From NCBI GenBank assembly GCA_003448685.1, contig DLXW01000213.1:1-6699 (forward strand): a stretch of 6,699 nt of DNA. Reading direction: 5' to 3'. The notes beneath the pieces were generated by a model. The model was given only the letters and a program-made list of their open reading frames with translations, was not told the DNA's origin and made no database searches. The translations under genes were made by a program, and so were the position numbers. This DNA is from Cyanothece sp. UBA12306. Lineage in GTDB: Bacteria; Cyanobacteriota; Cyanobacteriia; Cyanobacteriales; Microcystaceae. This document shows, piece by piece, positions 1 to 5,411 of the stretch; the stretch's first letter is position 1, and every line of letters begins with the position of its first letter.

Positions 1-28
1 CATCCCGTTATGATGCAACGCCTAATTC

Positions 29-159
29 TAAGTAGTCGGACATAAATAAACAGCACTGTATTAAGAAATGTTAATCAGCCTAAAACCCTTATCTGTTCCC
101 TGTTCCCCGTTCCCTGTTCCCTTACCTGACAATTAACTTTAAATATGTCCGACTACTTA
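29..159. mobile_element. MITE-like element with 16-bp perfect terminal inverted repeats
   Basis: Bases 29-44 (TAAGTAGTCGGACATA) are the exact reverse complement of 144-159. Both outer ends begin with TA. If that TA is a target duplication, the element proper is 31-157, which fits the TA targeting of IS630/Tc1-mariner-type transposases. Inside the arms, GTTAATCAG (70-78) can pair imperfectly with CTGACAATTAAC (126-137), so most of the element folds into a long hairpin with the heptamer array at its apex. No ORF lies within it, so any movement would need a transposase elsewhere. An alternative target duplication is the 7-mer ATTCTAA at 25-31 and 161-167, but it leaves asymmetric ends. The inverted repeat is certain; its identity as a mobile element is inference. 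Confidence 0.65.
94..121. repeat. Heptanucleotide tandem repeat, four units (TGTTCCC)
   Basis: Four adjoining 7-base units read TGTTCCC, TGTTCCC, CGTTCCC, TGTTCCC, with one substitution in unit three. This is the short tandemly repeated repetitive (STRR) type of heptamer common between cyanobacterial genes. It lies in the loop region of the inverted-repeat element, so copy number could vary by replication slippage. No coding role is apparent. Confidence 0.85.
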
Positions 160-212
160 CATTCTAAATTCGCCGGTTCTTAATTGCGCGTAGCGCTATA
201 TTGTCTAAAAAT

Positions 213-233
213 GCCCCAATTAACCTGTATTGG
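213..233 (-). terminator. Weak hairpin downstream of the tRNA, possible terminator
   Basis: Bases 216-220 (CCAAT) pair with 229-233 (ATTGG) around an 8-base loop. Read on the minus strand the hairpin is followed after a few bases by GCATTTTTAG. The stem is only 5 bp, so this is a weak candidate for the 3' end of the tRNA-Thr transcript. Apart from this, bases 160-273 hold nothing I can name. Confidence 0.2.
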
Positions 234-273
234 AAAAAATAAACATATTGACCATTTTAATTCCTTAAATACA

Positions 274-345
274 AGCCGATGAGCGGATTTGAACCGCCGA
301 CCGTTCGATTACGAATCGAATGCTCTACCACTGAGCTACATCGGC
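274..345 (-). tRNA. tRNA-Thr (anticodon CGU)
   Basis: Read on the minus strand, a full cloverleaf is present. The acceptor stem pairs GCCGATG with CATCGGC, the D arm is GCTC-AGTGGTA-GAGC, the anticodon arm is TTCGA-TTCGTAA-TCGAA, and the T arm has loop TTCAAAT with a stem closed by one G-U pair. The anticodon CGT in DNA reads ACG, a threonine codon. The discriminator base at 274 is U and the 3' CCA is not encoded, as is usual in cyanobacteria. The gene stands alone, with a promoter-like sequence just upstream. Confidence 0.97.
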
Positions 346-359
346 ATTATCAATTACTG

Positions 360-387
360 AGTATATCCTAAATGTTAGACTAAACAA
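360..387 (-). promoter_or_regulatory. Candidate sigma70-type promoter of tRNA-Thr
   Basis: On the minus strand, TATACT (365-360) matches the -10 consensus at five of six positions. It is preceded by TTGTTT (387-382) with a 16-base spacer. Initiation would fall about 8 bases before the mature tRNA 5' end at 345. The -35 match is weak beyond TTG. The whole signal sits in the 63-bp gap shared with the divergent DUF3493 gene. Confidence 0.45.
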
Positions 388-408
388 CAGTTTTAACCTC
401 AACTTCTC

Positions 409-684
409 ATGGCCAAATCATTGAATAATAAGCCCCGTACTTCTCTATCTCAAAGTAATCCTGAAAAATATGCTAGACTCAAAGCAGAGGCTCAAGCCCC
501 TTACAAAGGTTTAAGGCAGTTTTTCTATATTGCTTTTGGTGCATCAGGGTTCATTGGTGCCTTAGTCTTTTTGGCGAGATTGGCAGCAGGAAGGAATGGA
601 TTGGAAGATTTACCAAATTTTGCCCTACAATTAGGGGTAATAGCCTTGATGGTCTGGTTTTTTCGCCTAGAGCAGCAATCTTAA
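409..684 (+). CDS. DUF3493-family small membrane protein (LPA1/Rep27-like)
   Basis: This 91-residue protein has a polar, basic N-terminus (about 1-35), a first hydrophobic helix at about 38-60 (FFYIAFGASGFIGALVFLA), a short loop with GRNGLEDLPN, and a second helix at about 71-86. The order, and the segment PYKGLRQFFYIAFGASGF in particular, match the DUF3493 family as I know it. That family is found in cyanobacteria and is related to the C-terminal part of plant LPA1/REP27, which act in photosystem II assembly. A thylakoid membrane location and a photosystem role are therefore plausible but inferred. The ATG at 409 gives the expected family length; no clear Shine-Dalgarno sequence precedes it. 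The gene diverges from tRNA-Thr and converges on the FKBP gene. Confidence 0.85.
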   Translation: MAKSLNNKPRTSLSQSNPEKYARLKAEAQAPYKGLRQFFYIAFGASGFIGALVFLARLAAGRNGLEDLPNFALQLGVIALMVWFFRLEQQS

Positions 685-721
685 CCAATGCCTCAATAAT
701 AATTCCTAATATAAGGGGGTA

Positions 722-740
722 GGAAGGGTGGATACCCTCC
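722..740. terminator. Hairpin between convergent DUF3493 and FKBP genes
   Basis: GGAAGGGT (722-729) pairs with ACCCTCC (734-740) around the loop GGAT, with a single bulged A, giving seven pairs of mostly G-C. It lies in the 73-bp gap between two convergent stop codons, where a shared bidirectional terminator would be expected. Neither side has a clean T run, so intrinsic termination is uncertain. Confidence 0.35.
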
Positions 741-757
741 CAAAGGATTATTTAAGT

Positions 758-1306
758 TTATTTGACTCCTAACAATTCCACGTCGAAGATTAAAGTCGCA
801 TTGGGAGGAATAACTCCACCAGCGCCTCTCGCACCGTATCCTAAGTCTGGAGGAATGGTTAATTGACGGCGGCCACCCACTTTCATACTCATAACTCCCT
901 CATCCCATCCCTTAATTACCTGTCCTACACCGATTTTAAAGGAAAAAGGTTGACCGCGATCGCGGGAACTATCGAATTTTTGTCCATTTTCTAAGGTTCC
1001 AGTATAGTGTACAGTAACGGTTTTTCCTCGAGTGGGGGATTCCCCTGTACCTTCTACGAGATCGACATATTTGAGTCCAGAATCGGTGGTAACGGTATTT
1101 TCTGAGTCCATTTTCTTGGTTTCCTTGGTTGAGGTATCTAAGGCGACTAGGGTATCTTCAGTATTCTTGACGGTGGCTATCGTAGGTTGATCTTGGGTTT
1201 GATCGGCCATTGCTTCAGGTTGATTTCCTGGATTAAGGACAGAACCTACCAACAACAATAGGCTAAAACCAGCAATAATAGCAAAACTAATCAAAATTTC
1301 TCGCAT
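758..1306 (-). CDS. Exported FKBP-type peptidyl-prolyl cis-trans isomerase
   Basis: This 182-residue protein catalyses cis-trans isomerisation of Xaa-Pro bonds. Residues 4-23 form a hydrophobic export segment after a single Arg, and AMA-D at 32-35 looks like a signal peptidase site. No lipobox Cys is present. A low-complexity Thr/Asp/Glu-rich linker (about 35-75) leads to an FKBP domain of about 107 residues (76-182), the size of FKBP12. The pocket residues are present: Y101, F111-D112, R117, F121, V130-I131, W134, Y157 and F174, and the motifs VHYTG and [17 protein letters not shown] are intact, so it should be active. The likely site is periplasm or thylakoid lumen. On the minus strand, AGGA lies 7 bases before the ATG. 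It follows the phasin-like gene by 40 bp and is probably co-transcribed with it. Confidence 0.95.
   Translation of the reverse strand: MREILISFAIIAGFSLLLLVGSVLNPGNQPEAMADQTQDQPTIATVKNTEDTLVALDTSTKETKKMDSENTVTTDSGLKYVDLVEGTGESPTRGKTVTVHYTGTLENGQKFDSSRDRGQPFSFKIGVGQVIKGWDEGVMSMKVGGRRQLTIPPDLGYGARGAGGVIPPNATLIFDVELLGVK
956..963. repeat. HIP1 octamer GCGATCGC
   Basis: This is a perfect HIP1 palindrome, extended to the 12-base palindrome CCGCGATCGCGG (954-965), inside the FKBP coding region. HIP1 is strongly over-represented in many cyanobacterial genomes and supports a cyanobacterial origin. Confidence 0.9.
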
Positions 1307-1346
1307 AAATGTTTCCTTTTGTTTATCTTAGTTAATTAGCAGTTAA

Positions 1347-1670
1347 TTAACGCCACATTTTGTTTTCTAAATCTCGAATTTGACGCTCTAGGCGATCAAT
1401 CCGTCCTCTTAGTTCGTCCATTTCTGATTGGCGAGGAACTCCTAAATCTTGTAGCATATTGCGCAATTGGCGTTCCATGTTGTTTTCAAAGTTTCCCTGT
1501 CCTGTTTTGATCTGATCCATGAGATCATTAACTAAACCCTGGGCTTGTTCTGGGTTGATTTTACCTTCTTTAACCCATTCATCACTCACTTCTTTGATTT
1601 TTTCTGCTACTAGGGAGGTTGTACCAATCCCTACTAACAATAACTGCTTAATCCAGTCATTACTATCCAT
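1347..1670 (-). CDS. Phasin-like coiled-coil protein
   Basis: This is a 107-residue soluble helical protein. Residues 1-75 form amphipathic helices, including WIKQLLLVGIGTTSLVAEKI and the segment KEGKINPEQAQGLVNDLMDQI. The C-terminus is a short coiled coil with hydrophobic residues spaced in heptads at L87, I91, L94, I98, L101 and M105. This arrangement resembles the PhaF/PhaI-type poly(hydroxyalkanoate) granule-associated family (COG3937), and similar cyanobacterial proteins are often labelled phasin family. Granule binding is inference, since no PHA synthase gene is in the window. The ATG at 1670 is supported by GGGAGGT 11 bases upstream. The gene precedes the FKBP gene by 40 bp on the same strand and diverges from the M67 gene. 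Confidence 0.75.
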   Translation of the reverse strand: MDSNDWIKQLLLVGIGTTSLVAEKIKEVSDEWVKEGKINPEQAQGLVNDLMDQIKTGQGNFENNMERQLRNMLQDLGVPRQSEMDELRGRIDRLERQIRDLENKMWR

Positions 1671-1681
1671 TCTTACCGATT

Positions 1682-1688
1682 ACCTCCC
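1682..1688 (-). promoter_or_regulatory. Strong Shine-Dalgarno sequence of the phasin-like gene
   Basis: On the minus strand GGGAGGT occupies 1688-1682, with 11 bases between it and the ATG at 1670. It is the best ribosome binding site in the window and fixes the start, although the spacing is longer than the usual 5-9 bases. Confidence 0.6.
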
Positions 1689-1743
1689 AAGTTTTAGCTA
1701 TCTAGAGTTATCAACTTTAACGACATCAAAATCTCCTAACAGC

Positions 1744-1772
1744 TTGACCTATTTTACCACTAAAGATAGCAT
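1744..1772 (+). promoter_or_regulatory. Candidate promoter of the M67 metallopeptidase gene
   Basis: TTGACC (1744-1749) matches the -35 consensus at five of six positions. After a 17-base spacer comes TAGCAT (1767-1772), four of six for the -10. The transcript would have a leader of roughly 65-70 bases. Two more TTGAC copies follow at 1785 and 1794 with poorer -10 partners. The signal lies in the 175-bp divergent gap. Confidence 0.3.
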
Positions 1773-1845
1773 TAGAAAGCTAATTTGACCTGTTTGACTC
1801 TTTACCCTTAAGTTCTTAGCGATCTAATTTGATCTTTAGTTAATC

Positions 1846-2313
1846 ATGATTTTAATGCGTCGCGCTCACTGTGAGCAAATTCATAACCACGCTTTCGAAA
1901 CTTATCCTGAAGAATGCTGTGGTTTGTTATTAGGAAAGATTAATAATAATGAAAAACAAGTCATTGAAGTTCGGTCAACTCCCAATAGCTGGAATTTACA
2001 TAATGAAGAAAATTTACCTCATATTTTAAGTTTCAATACAAAAAAATTGAGCAAAGAAAATCGTTTTTCTATTGCTCCAAAAGTTATCTTAAAAATACAA
2101 AAAGAAGCCCGAAATCTTGAACTACAAATTATCGGAGTTTACCATTCCCATCCTAATTATCCTGCCATTCCCTCTGAATTTGATCGGGCGATCGCTTGGC
2201 CAGAATATTCTTATATTATTGTCTCATTACAACCAAGCAAAACTACCGATCTTAAAAGTTGGTATCTTGATGATAAAGGCCAATTTCAAGCAGAAGAATT
2301 TCAAATAACCTAA
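1846..2313 (+). CDS. M67-family (JAMM/MPN+) zinc metallopeptidase
   Basis: This 155-residue protein has a single JAMM domain. The zinc and catalytic residues are all present: E23 in PEECCGLLLG, H100 and H102 in the HSHP box, then S110 and D113 with exact JAMM spacing (HxHP, seven residues between H102 and S110, SxxD). Prokaryotic M67 enzymes cleave after the C-terminal Gly-Gly of small ubiquitin-like sulfur carriers. The mycobacterial member Mec+ releases cysteine from CysO-Cys. Close family features include AIAWPEYSYIIVS and a C-terminal SWYLDD segment. The ATG at 1846 suits the family's usual length better than the second Met at 1855; no clear ribosome binding site is seen. The natural partner may be the MoeZ-like E1 protein encoded at 5412. 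The substrate is not identified here. Confidence 0.93.
   Translation: MILMRRAHCEQIHNHAFETYPEECCGLLLGKINNNEKQVIEVRSTPNSWNLHNEENLPHILSFNTKKLSKENRFSIAPKVILKIQKEARNLELQIIGVYHSHPNYPAIPSEFDRAIAWPEYSYIIVSLQPSKTTDLKSWYLDDKGQFQAEEFQIT
2188..2195. repeat. HIP1 octamer GCGATCGC
   Basis: A second perfect HIP1 site, inside the M67 metallopeptidase gene. None was found by eye in the neighbouring 2380-4814 gene pair. Confidence 0.9.
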
Positions 2314-2379
2314 GTTTTATGTCAGCGATTTAGTGGGCTTTGACTAGAGAAATACACATTAAGATTCTAATGCCGAATG

Positions 2380-3075
2380 CTAGAATAAAGCTTCAGGAGC
2401 CATTGTCATTCGTAATAGATGAAAACCTTCGGCATATCCCATTCCTGCTTGACTTCCTCGGAACAAAGCTAATGCCTTCAATGCTTCAAGGGAGCGAGGC
2501 ATCGGGTAGGAGTGTAGCTGGCTTTCATAGCACTGCATTGCTTCAATTTTTGTATCAATGTAATCTGTGATATCTACACACCAGTTAGGCGTAAAATTAG
2601 GTTCGAGATGAGGGGCATTCCAGTGGGTTTCAGATAATGTCTCGTAGGCAGCTAGCACTTTTATATTTTTCCCTATACCTACAGGCCTACCTGCCACCAT
2701 TGCCGCATCAAAAATCAATCTGTGATCAATATGTCGGTCATAATAGGGAATTAATAGGATATCAGGCTTAATTTTTCGGACTACTTCGAAGATACTTTGG
2801 TTGAACTCCGGCACAGGAATTTGACTGAGCAATACAGCTGGTTTGTCAAGAAAGATAGATTCTTTAACCCCGACTAACTTATGAGCTTTGTGAGCCTCTG
2901 CAACTGTTTGCTGGTGGATTTCTTCTGTATAAAGGGGTGGCATATGGGCAGCGACGGTTAGAACAGTTACCTCTCCACCTTTACTTGCAAAGCGGGACAT
3001 GGTTCCACCTACACCCAAGATTTCATCATCTGGATGAGGCGCTATTACCAACATTCTCAGAGTATCATTACTCAT
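2380..3075 (-). CDS. PIG-L/LmbE-family N-deacetylase
   Basis: This 231-residue protein is a zinc-dependent amidase of the family that removes acetyl groups from N-acetyl sugars and related amides (PIG-L, MshB, BshB, antibiotic deacetylases). The signature AxHPDDE is intact at 12-18 (APHPDDE): H14 and D17 should bind zinc, with D16 as catalytic base. The second box HxDH at 115-118 supplies H118. There is no signal peptide, so it is probably cytoplasmic. Its ATG shares one base with the TGA of the upstream carbamoyltransferase (TGATG at 3077-3073), which implies translational coupling. The TAG stop is 67 bp from the convergent M67 stop, with no convincing terminator between. The substrate is unknown; acting with a carbamoyltransferase suggests an amino sugar. 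Confidence 0.93.
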   Translation of the reverse strand: MSNDTLRMLVIAPHPDDEILGVGGTMSRFASKGGEVTVLTVAAHMPPLYTEEIHQQTVAEAHKAHKLVGVKESIFLDKPAVLLSQIPVPEFNQSIFEVVRKIKPDILLIPYYDRHIDHRLIFDAAMVAGRPVGIGKNIKVLAAYETLSETHWNAPHLEPNFTPNWCVDITDYIDTKIEAMQCYESQLHSYPMPRSLEALKALALFRGSQAGMGYAEGFHLLRMTMAPEALF

Positions 3076-4814
3076 CAGTTTTTCACCTCTGTTTTACGAA
3101 TCAAAAAATCACCAGCGGCCAGCACTTCAAGTCCTGTAGACCAAAAAGTCCGCAAGGCATCTTGGATTGTACACACAATTGGCTCTCCCTTAATATTAAA
3201 GGATGTGTTCAACAACACTGGTACTCCTGTACGTCTCTCAAAAGCCTTTAATAATTGATGATACAGTGGTAAAGTTTCCCGTTTCACCATCTGAACGCGA
3301 GAGGTACCATCTACATGAACAATAGCTGGTGCATCCTTCTTGAGCAACTCATTGGCAGGAAACGCTATAACCATAAAAGGGGCATTGGTATAATTTTCAA
3401 AATACTTGCTGGCTGCTTCTGCGGTCATTGAGGGGCAGAAAGGTCGCCAGTATTCACGAAATTTAATGATCCCATTAACTTGATCACGATTTTCAAGGGA
3501 ACGGGGGTCAGCCAGGATGCTACGCTGTCCCAATGAACGAGGCCCTGCTTCCATGCGACCTTGGAACCATCCTACGATACGCCCTTTGGCTAATTCTTCA
3601 GCTGTTGCCTCGCAAATATTGTCGGGCTTTTCGTAGTGTAGACAGGCTATTTTTAGGGCTTGTTCGATGGCTTCATTAGACTCTTCATGACCAAGGGCCA
3701 GGGTTTCGAGTCTCTCTGGCCGTGCTTCACTTAGCTCATAGTAGGCTGCTAGTGCTGATCCTACTGCTGATCCAGCATCATGGCACAAGGGATTGGCAAA
3801 AATATCTTCTACTTCAGGTAACTGAAACAATCTACTATTCATCTTAATATTAAGACCAACGCCCCCACCGATGCAAACCTGGGACAGACCCGTTTCTCTG
3901 ACTGCCCACAAAACAAGGCGTTCAACGCAGTCTTCTAGTTTTTTTTGCACTGCAAAAGCTAGATCTTGATGCCATTGGCTAATTTTTTCATGGGGCAGCC
4001 GTGGCTTAGAATTAAATAGATCTATCAGCTTGTCAGTAAATCGGTTGGAGTAGCTATGAGACCCATAGTGAATATAGGTTGGATCGAGCCGATACTCAAT
4101 GTTATCCGCCGCCGGAGCAACAATCTGGTCGAGTTTGGCTTGCAAGTCCTCGTTCGGACTTCCGTAGGCAGCGAGTCCCATCACTTTGTATTCGCCATTA
4201 TAAGCTCGAAAACCCAGATATTCGGTAAATGCCGCGTACATCCAACCGAGGGAATGGGGCATCAGGATTTCACGAATGGGTTTTAGTGATTGGCCATCAT
4301 GGAGCCAGATTACAGTACAGTGTTGATCCCCAGAACCGTCAATGGTGAGGCAGACGGATTTTTCAAAAGGGGACTGCATACAAGCTTGAAAGGCATGGAC
4401 ATAATGGTGTGGAATGGGATGTAGTGGCGGGAATTTGATGTCACCAAAGATCTGTCTCCAGTGGAATTCATGATAAGTCCGCAAAGAGTCTATCTGAAAT
4501 TTTCGCAGTAGTGAGTTCTGCCAACCGATGGTTTTGGCATCGACTGGCCATTCCTGGCGCATAGATTCAAAGAACTCTTTCATTGTTCCGTCGGTAAAAG
4601 CGGGCAAGTTCCAGTTAATGCCAACGGCTTTGATCTCTTCGAGGGAAACGCCTGCCACATCAAGACAATATTTCAAGGCGTTGCTAGGATAGATTCCATA
4701 AGCGTGCTTATAACGGAGATGACGCTCTTCTTCAGCGTAGGCAAGAACTTTGCCGTTACGGACAATAGCGACTGCCGGATCGAAATGTCCCTCGAAAATA
4801 CCAATAAATACCAT
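3075..4814 (-). CDS. NodU/CmcH/TobZ-family O-carbamoyltransferase
   Basis: This 579-residue enzyme should transfer a carbamoyl group from carbamoyl phosphate, through carbamoyl-adenylate, to a hydroxyl on a sugar or small molecule. The N-terminal Kae1-like part starts with FIGIFEGHFDPAVAIV and AEEERHLRYKH. Metal ligands are present: H136 and H140 (HHYVH) and D346 in HDAGSAVGSA. ATP-site motifs are DGSGD (159-163) and GGGVGLN (316-322). The C-terminal domain carries GRMEAGPRSLGQRSILADPR (419-438), RPFCPS (457-462) and NTSFNIKGEPIV (536-547). All are near family consensus, and the length is normal, so it looks complete and active. It is the first gene of a coupled pair with the deacetylase. Regulation may come from a TATAAT-bearing promoter about 47 bp upstream. 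NodU, TobZ and saxitoxin SxtI are relatives; nothing nearby points to a named product. Confidence 0.94.
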   Translation of the reverse strand: MVFIGIFEGHFDPAVAIVRNGKVLAYAEEERHLRYKHAYGIYPSNALKYCLDVAGVSLEEIKAVGINWNLPAFTDGTMKEFFESMRQEWPVDAKTIGWQNSLLRKFQIDSLRTYHEFHWRQIFGDIKFPPLHPIPHHYVHAFQACMQSPFEKSVCLTIDGSGDQHCTVIWLHDGQSLKPIREILMPHSLGWMYAAFTEYLGFRAYNGEYKVMGLAAYGSPNEDLQAKLDQIVAPAADNIEYRLDPTYIHYGSHSYSNRFTDKLIDLFNSKPRLPHEKISQWHQDLAFAVQKKLEDCVERLVLWAVRETGLSQVCIGGGVGLNIKMNSRLFQLPEVEDIFANPLCHDAGSAVGSALAAYYELSEARPERLETLALGHEESNEAIEQALKIACLHYEKPDNICEATAEELAKGRIVGWFQGRMEAGPRSLGQRSILADPRSLENRDQVNGIIKFREYWRPFCPSMTAEAASKYFENYTNAPFMVIAFPANELLKKDAPAIVHVDGTSRVQMVKRETLPLYHQLLKAFERRTGVPVLLNTSFNIKGEPIVCTIQDALRTFWSTGLEVLAAGDFLIRKTEVKN

Positions 4815-4860
4815 AATTCAAGAACTAATATAGATAACTAGGTGGTGTAAACCTTTGTTG

Positions 4861-4889
4861 ATTATAATTTTAGATTGCCAGGCTAGTAA
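4861..4889 (-). promoter_or_regulatory. Candidate promoter of the carbamoyltransferase-deacetylase pair
   Basis: On the minus strand a perfect TATAAT occupies 4866-4861. TTACTA (4889-4884) sits 17 bases upstream as a poor -35, three of six. Initiation would fall near 4854, leaving a leader of about 40 bases before the ATG at 4814. No Shine-Dalgarno sequence is seen before that ATG. Confidence 0.4.
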
Positions 4890-4968
4890 CAAAAACCTTG
4901 CTGGGATTTGGCCAAGAGCTAATGATTTTCTCAAGATTAAAGGGACTTTCTTCGATGATTTTAATCAT
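4870..4968 (-). CDS. Small hypothetical ORF, 32 residues, possible gene remnant
   Basis: On the minus strand an ATG at 4968 opens 32 codons ending with TAA at 4872-4870. It begins MIKIIEESPFNLEKI and contains SSWPNPSKVF. The composition looks more protein-like than random AT-rich DNA, with no long low-complexity run. Its start overlaps the stop of the next ORF upstream by four bases (ATGA at 4968-4965). There is no ribosome binding site and I do not recognise a family. It could be the N-terminal stub of a lost gene or chance. Confidence 0.2.
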   Translation of the reverse strand: MIKIIEESPFNLEKIISSWPNPSKVFVTSLAI

Positions 4969-5162
4969 GGTACTTTCGTGAAATAATCACAATACTGACT
5001 TCTATTTCCTTGTGTCACATTCACCCCAAACAAAAATCTGGCGATTTCCCAGGAAAAACGAAGTTTAGTAGAAATTAGATCATTTAACTTGATCAGAGGC
5101 TTAGCATACAAACTTTTAAAGTACATAGCATAAACTCCATTTGTAACAAATTTCCTAACCAT
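4965..5162 (-). CDS. Small hypothetical ORF, 65 residues, possible gene remnant
   Basis: A minus-strand ORF begins MVRKFVTNGVYAMYFKSLY and ends YFTKVP. The open frame extends 11 codons upstream of the ATG (through IPPKIWD) to a TAA at 5198-5196. A segment reading IPPKIWDMVRKF upstream and across the ATG resembles the start of some methyltransferase-type proteins, but that likeness is impressionistic. It is basic and aromatic-rich, lacks a ribosome binding site, and matches no family I can name. It may be a fragment of a gene that once preceded the carbamoyltransferase. Confidence 0.2.
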   Translation of the reverse strand: MVRKFVTNGVYAMYFKSLYAKPLIKLNDLISTKLRFSWEIARFLFGVNVTQGNRSQYCDYFTKVP

Positions 5163-5348
5163 ATCCCATATCTTGGGTGGGATTTCTCTGTCAGTTTAAC
5201 AATATTATGGAAATATTACTACCGGATTCAAGAAGAATTATAAGAACTCAGCTTAAATAAGTTTATTCAAATGTTCACTAAAGTAAGAAAAAATTTAGTA
5301 AAGGCTAAGATTTTCTCTAGGCTAAGTAATTAAGGAAAGTAAATCTGC

Positions 5349-5354
5349 TACAAT
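5349..5354 (+). promoter_or_regulatory. Candidate -10 element of the MoeB-rhodanese gene
   Basis: TACAAT matches TATAAT at five of six positions, 57 bases before the ATG. No good -35 lies 16-18 bases upstream. The nearby GTA and TAC are separated by seven bases, not the eight expected of an NtcA site, so NtcA control is not supported. Confidence 0.3.
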
Positions 5355-5411
5355 GGTTAATTCACGCCCCTCAAGAATCAACGTGCGCTTTAACTTAGTC
5401 AGGCAAAGCCT

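Larger units (their letters stand above)
4815..5411. other. 597-bp intergenic stretch with promoters and possible gene debris
   Basis: No convincing full gene is present between the carbamoyltransferase and MoeB-like starts, which diverge. It holds a minus-strand promoter candidate near 4861-4889, two small overlapping minus-strand ORFs (4870-5162), an imperfect hairpin (ATCCCA at 5163-5168 with TGGGAT at 5178-5183), and a plus-strand -10 candidate at 5349. It is long for a divergent gap in a compact genome. Confidence 0.6.

Noticed and set aside
1..28. Left edge as the end of another repeat or gene
   Set aside because: Only 28 bases precede the inverted-repeat element; nothing can be established from them.
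94..121. Repeats suggestive of a CRISPR array
   Set aside because: Units are 7 bases, directly adjacent, with no spacers; this is a simple tandem repeat.
1519..1788. 89-codon plus-strand ORF
   Set aside because: It lies mostly antisense to the well-supported phasin-like gene; its translation has no recognisable domain and is rich in Ser, Thr and Leu, as expected of a shadow frame.
2364..2386. Inverted repeat ATTCTA/TAGAAT as a terminator between convergent M67 and PIG-L genes
   Set aside because: The stem is six mostly A-T pairs, overlaps the PIG-L stop codon and has no T run on either strand.
2340..2570. 76-codon plus-strand ORF after the M67 gene
   Set aside because: It is antisense to the C-terminus of the PIG-L deacetylase, whose motifs and length are convincing.
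4056..4286. 76-codon plus-strand ORF
   Set aside because: Entirely antisense to the carbamoyltransferase, with no family likeness.
3075..4814. Saxitoxin carbamoyltransferase (sxtI) and a toxin cluster
   Set aside because: The family is the same but broad; no other saxitoxin gene is present, and the neighbours are housekeeping-type genes.
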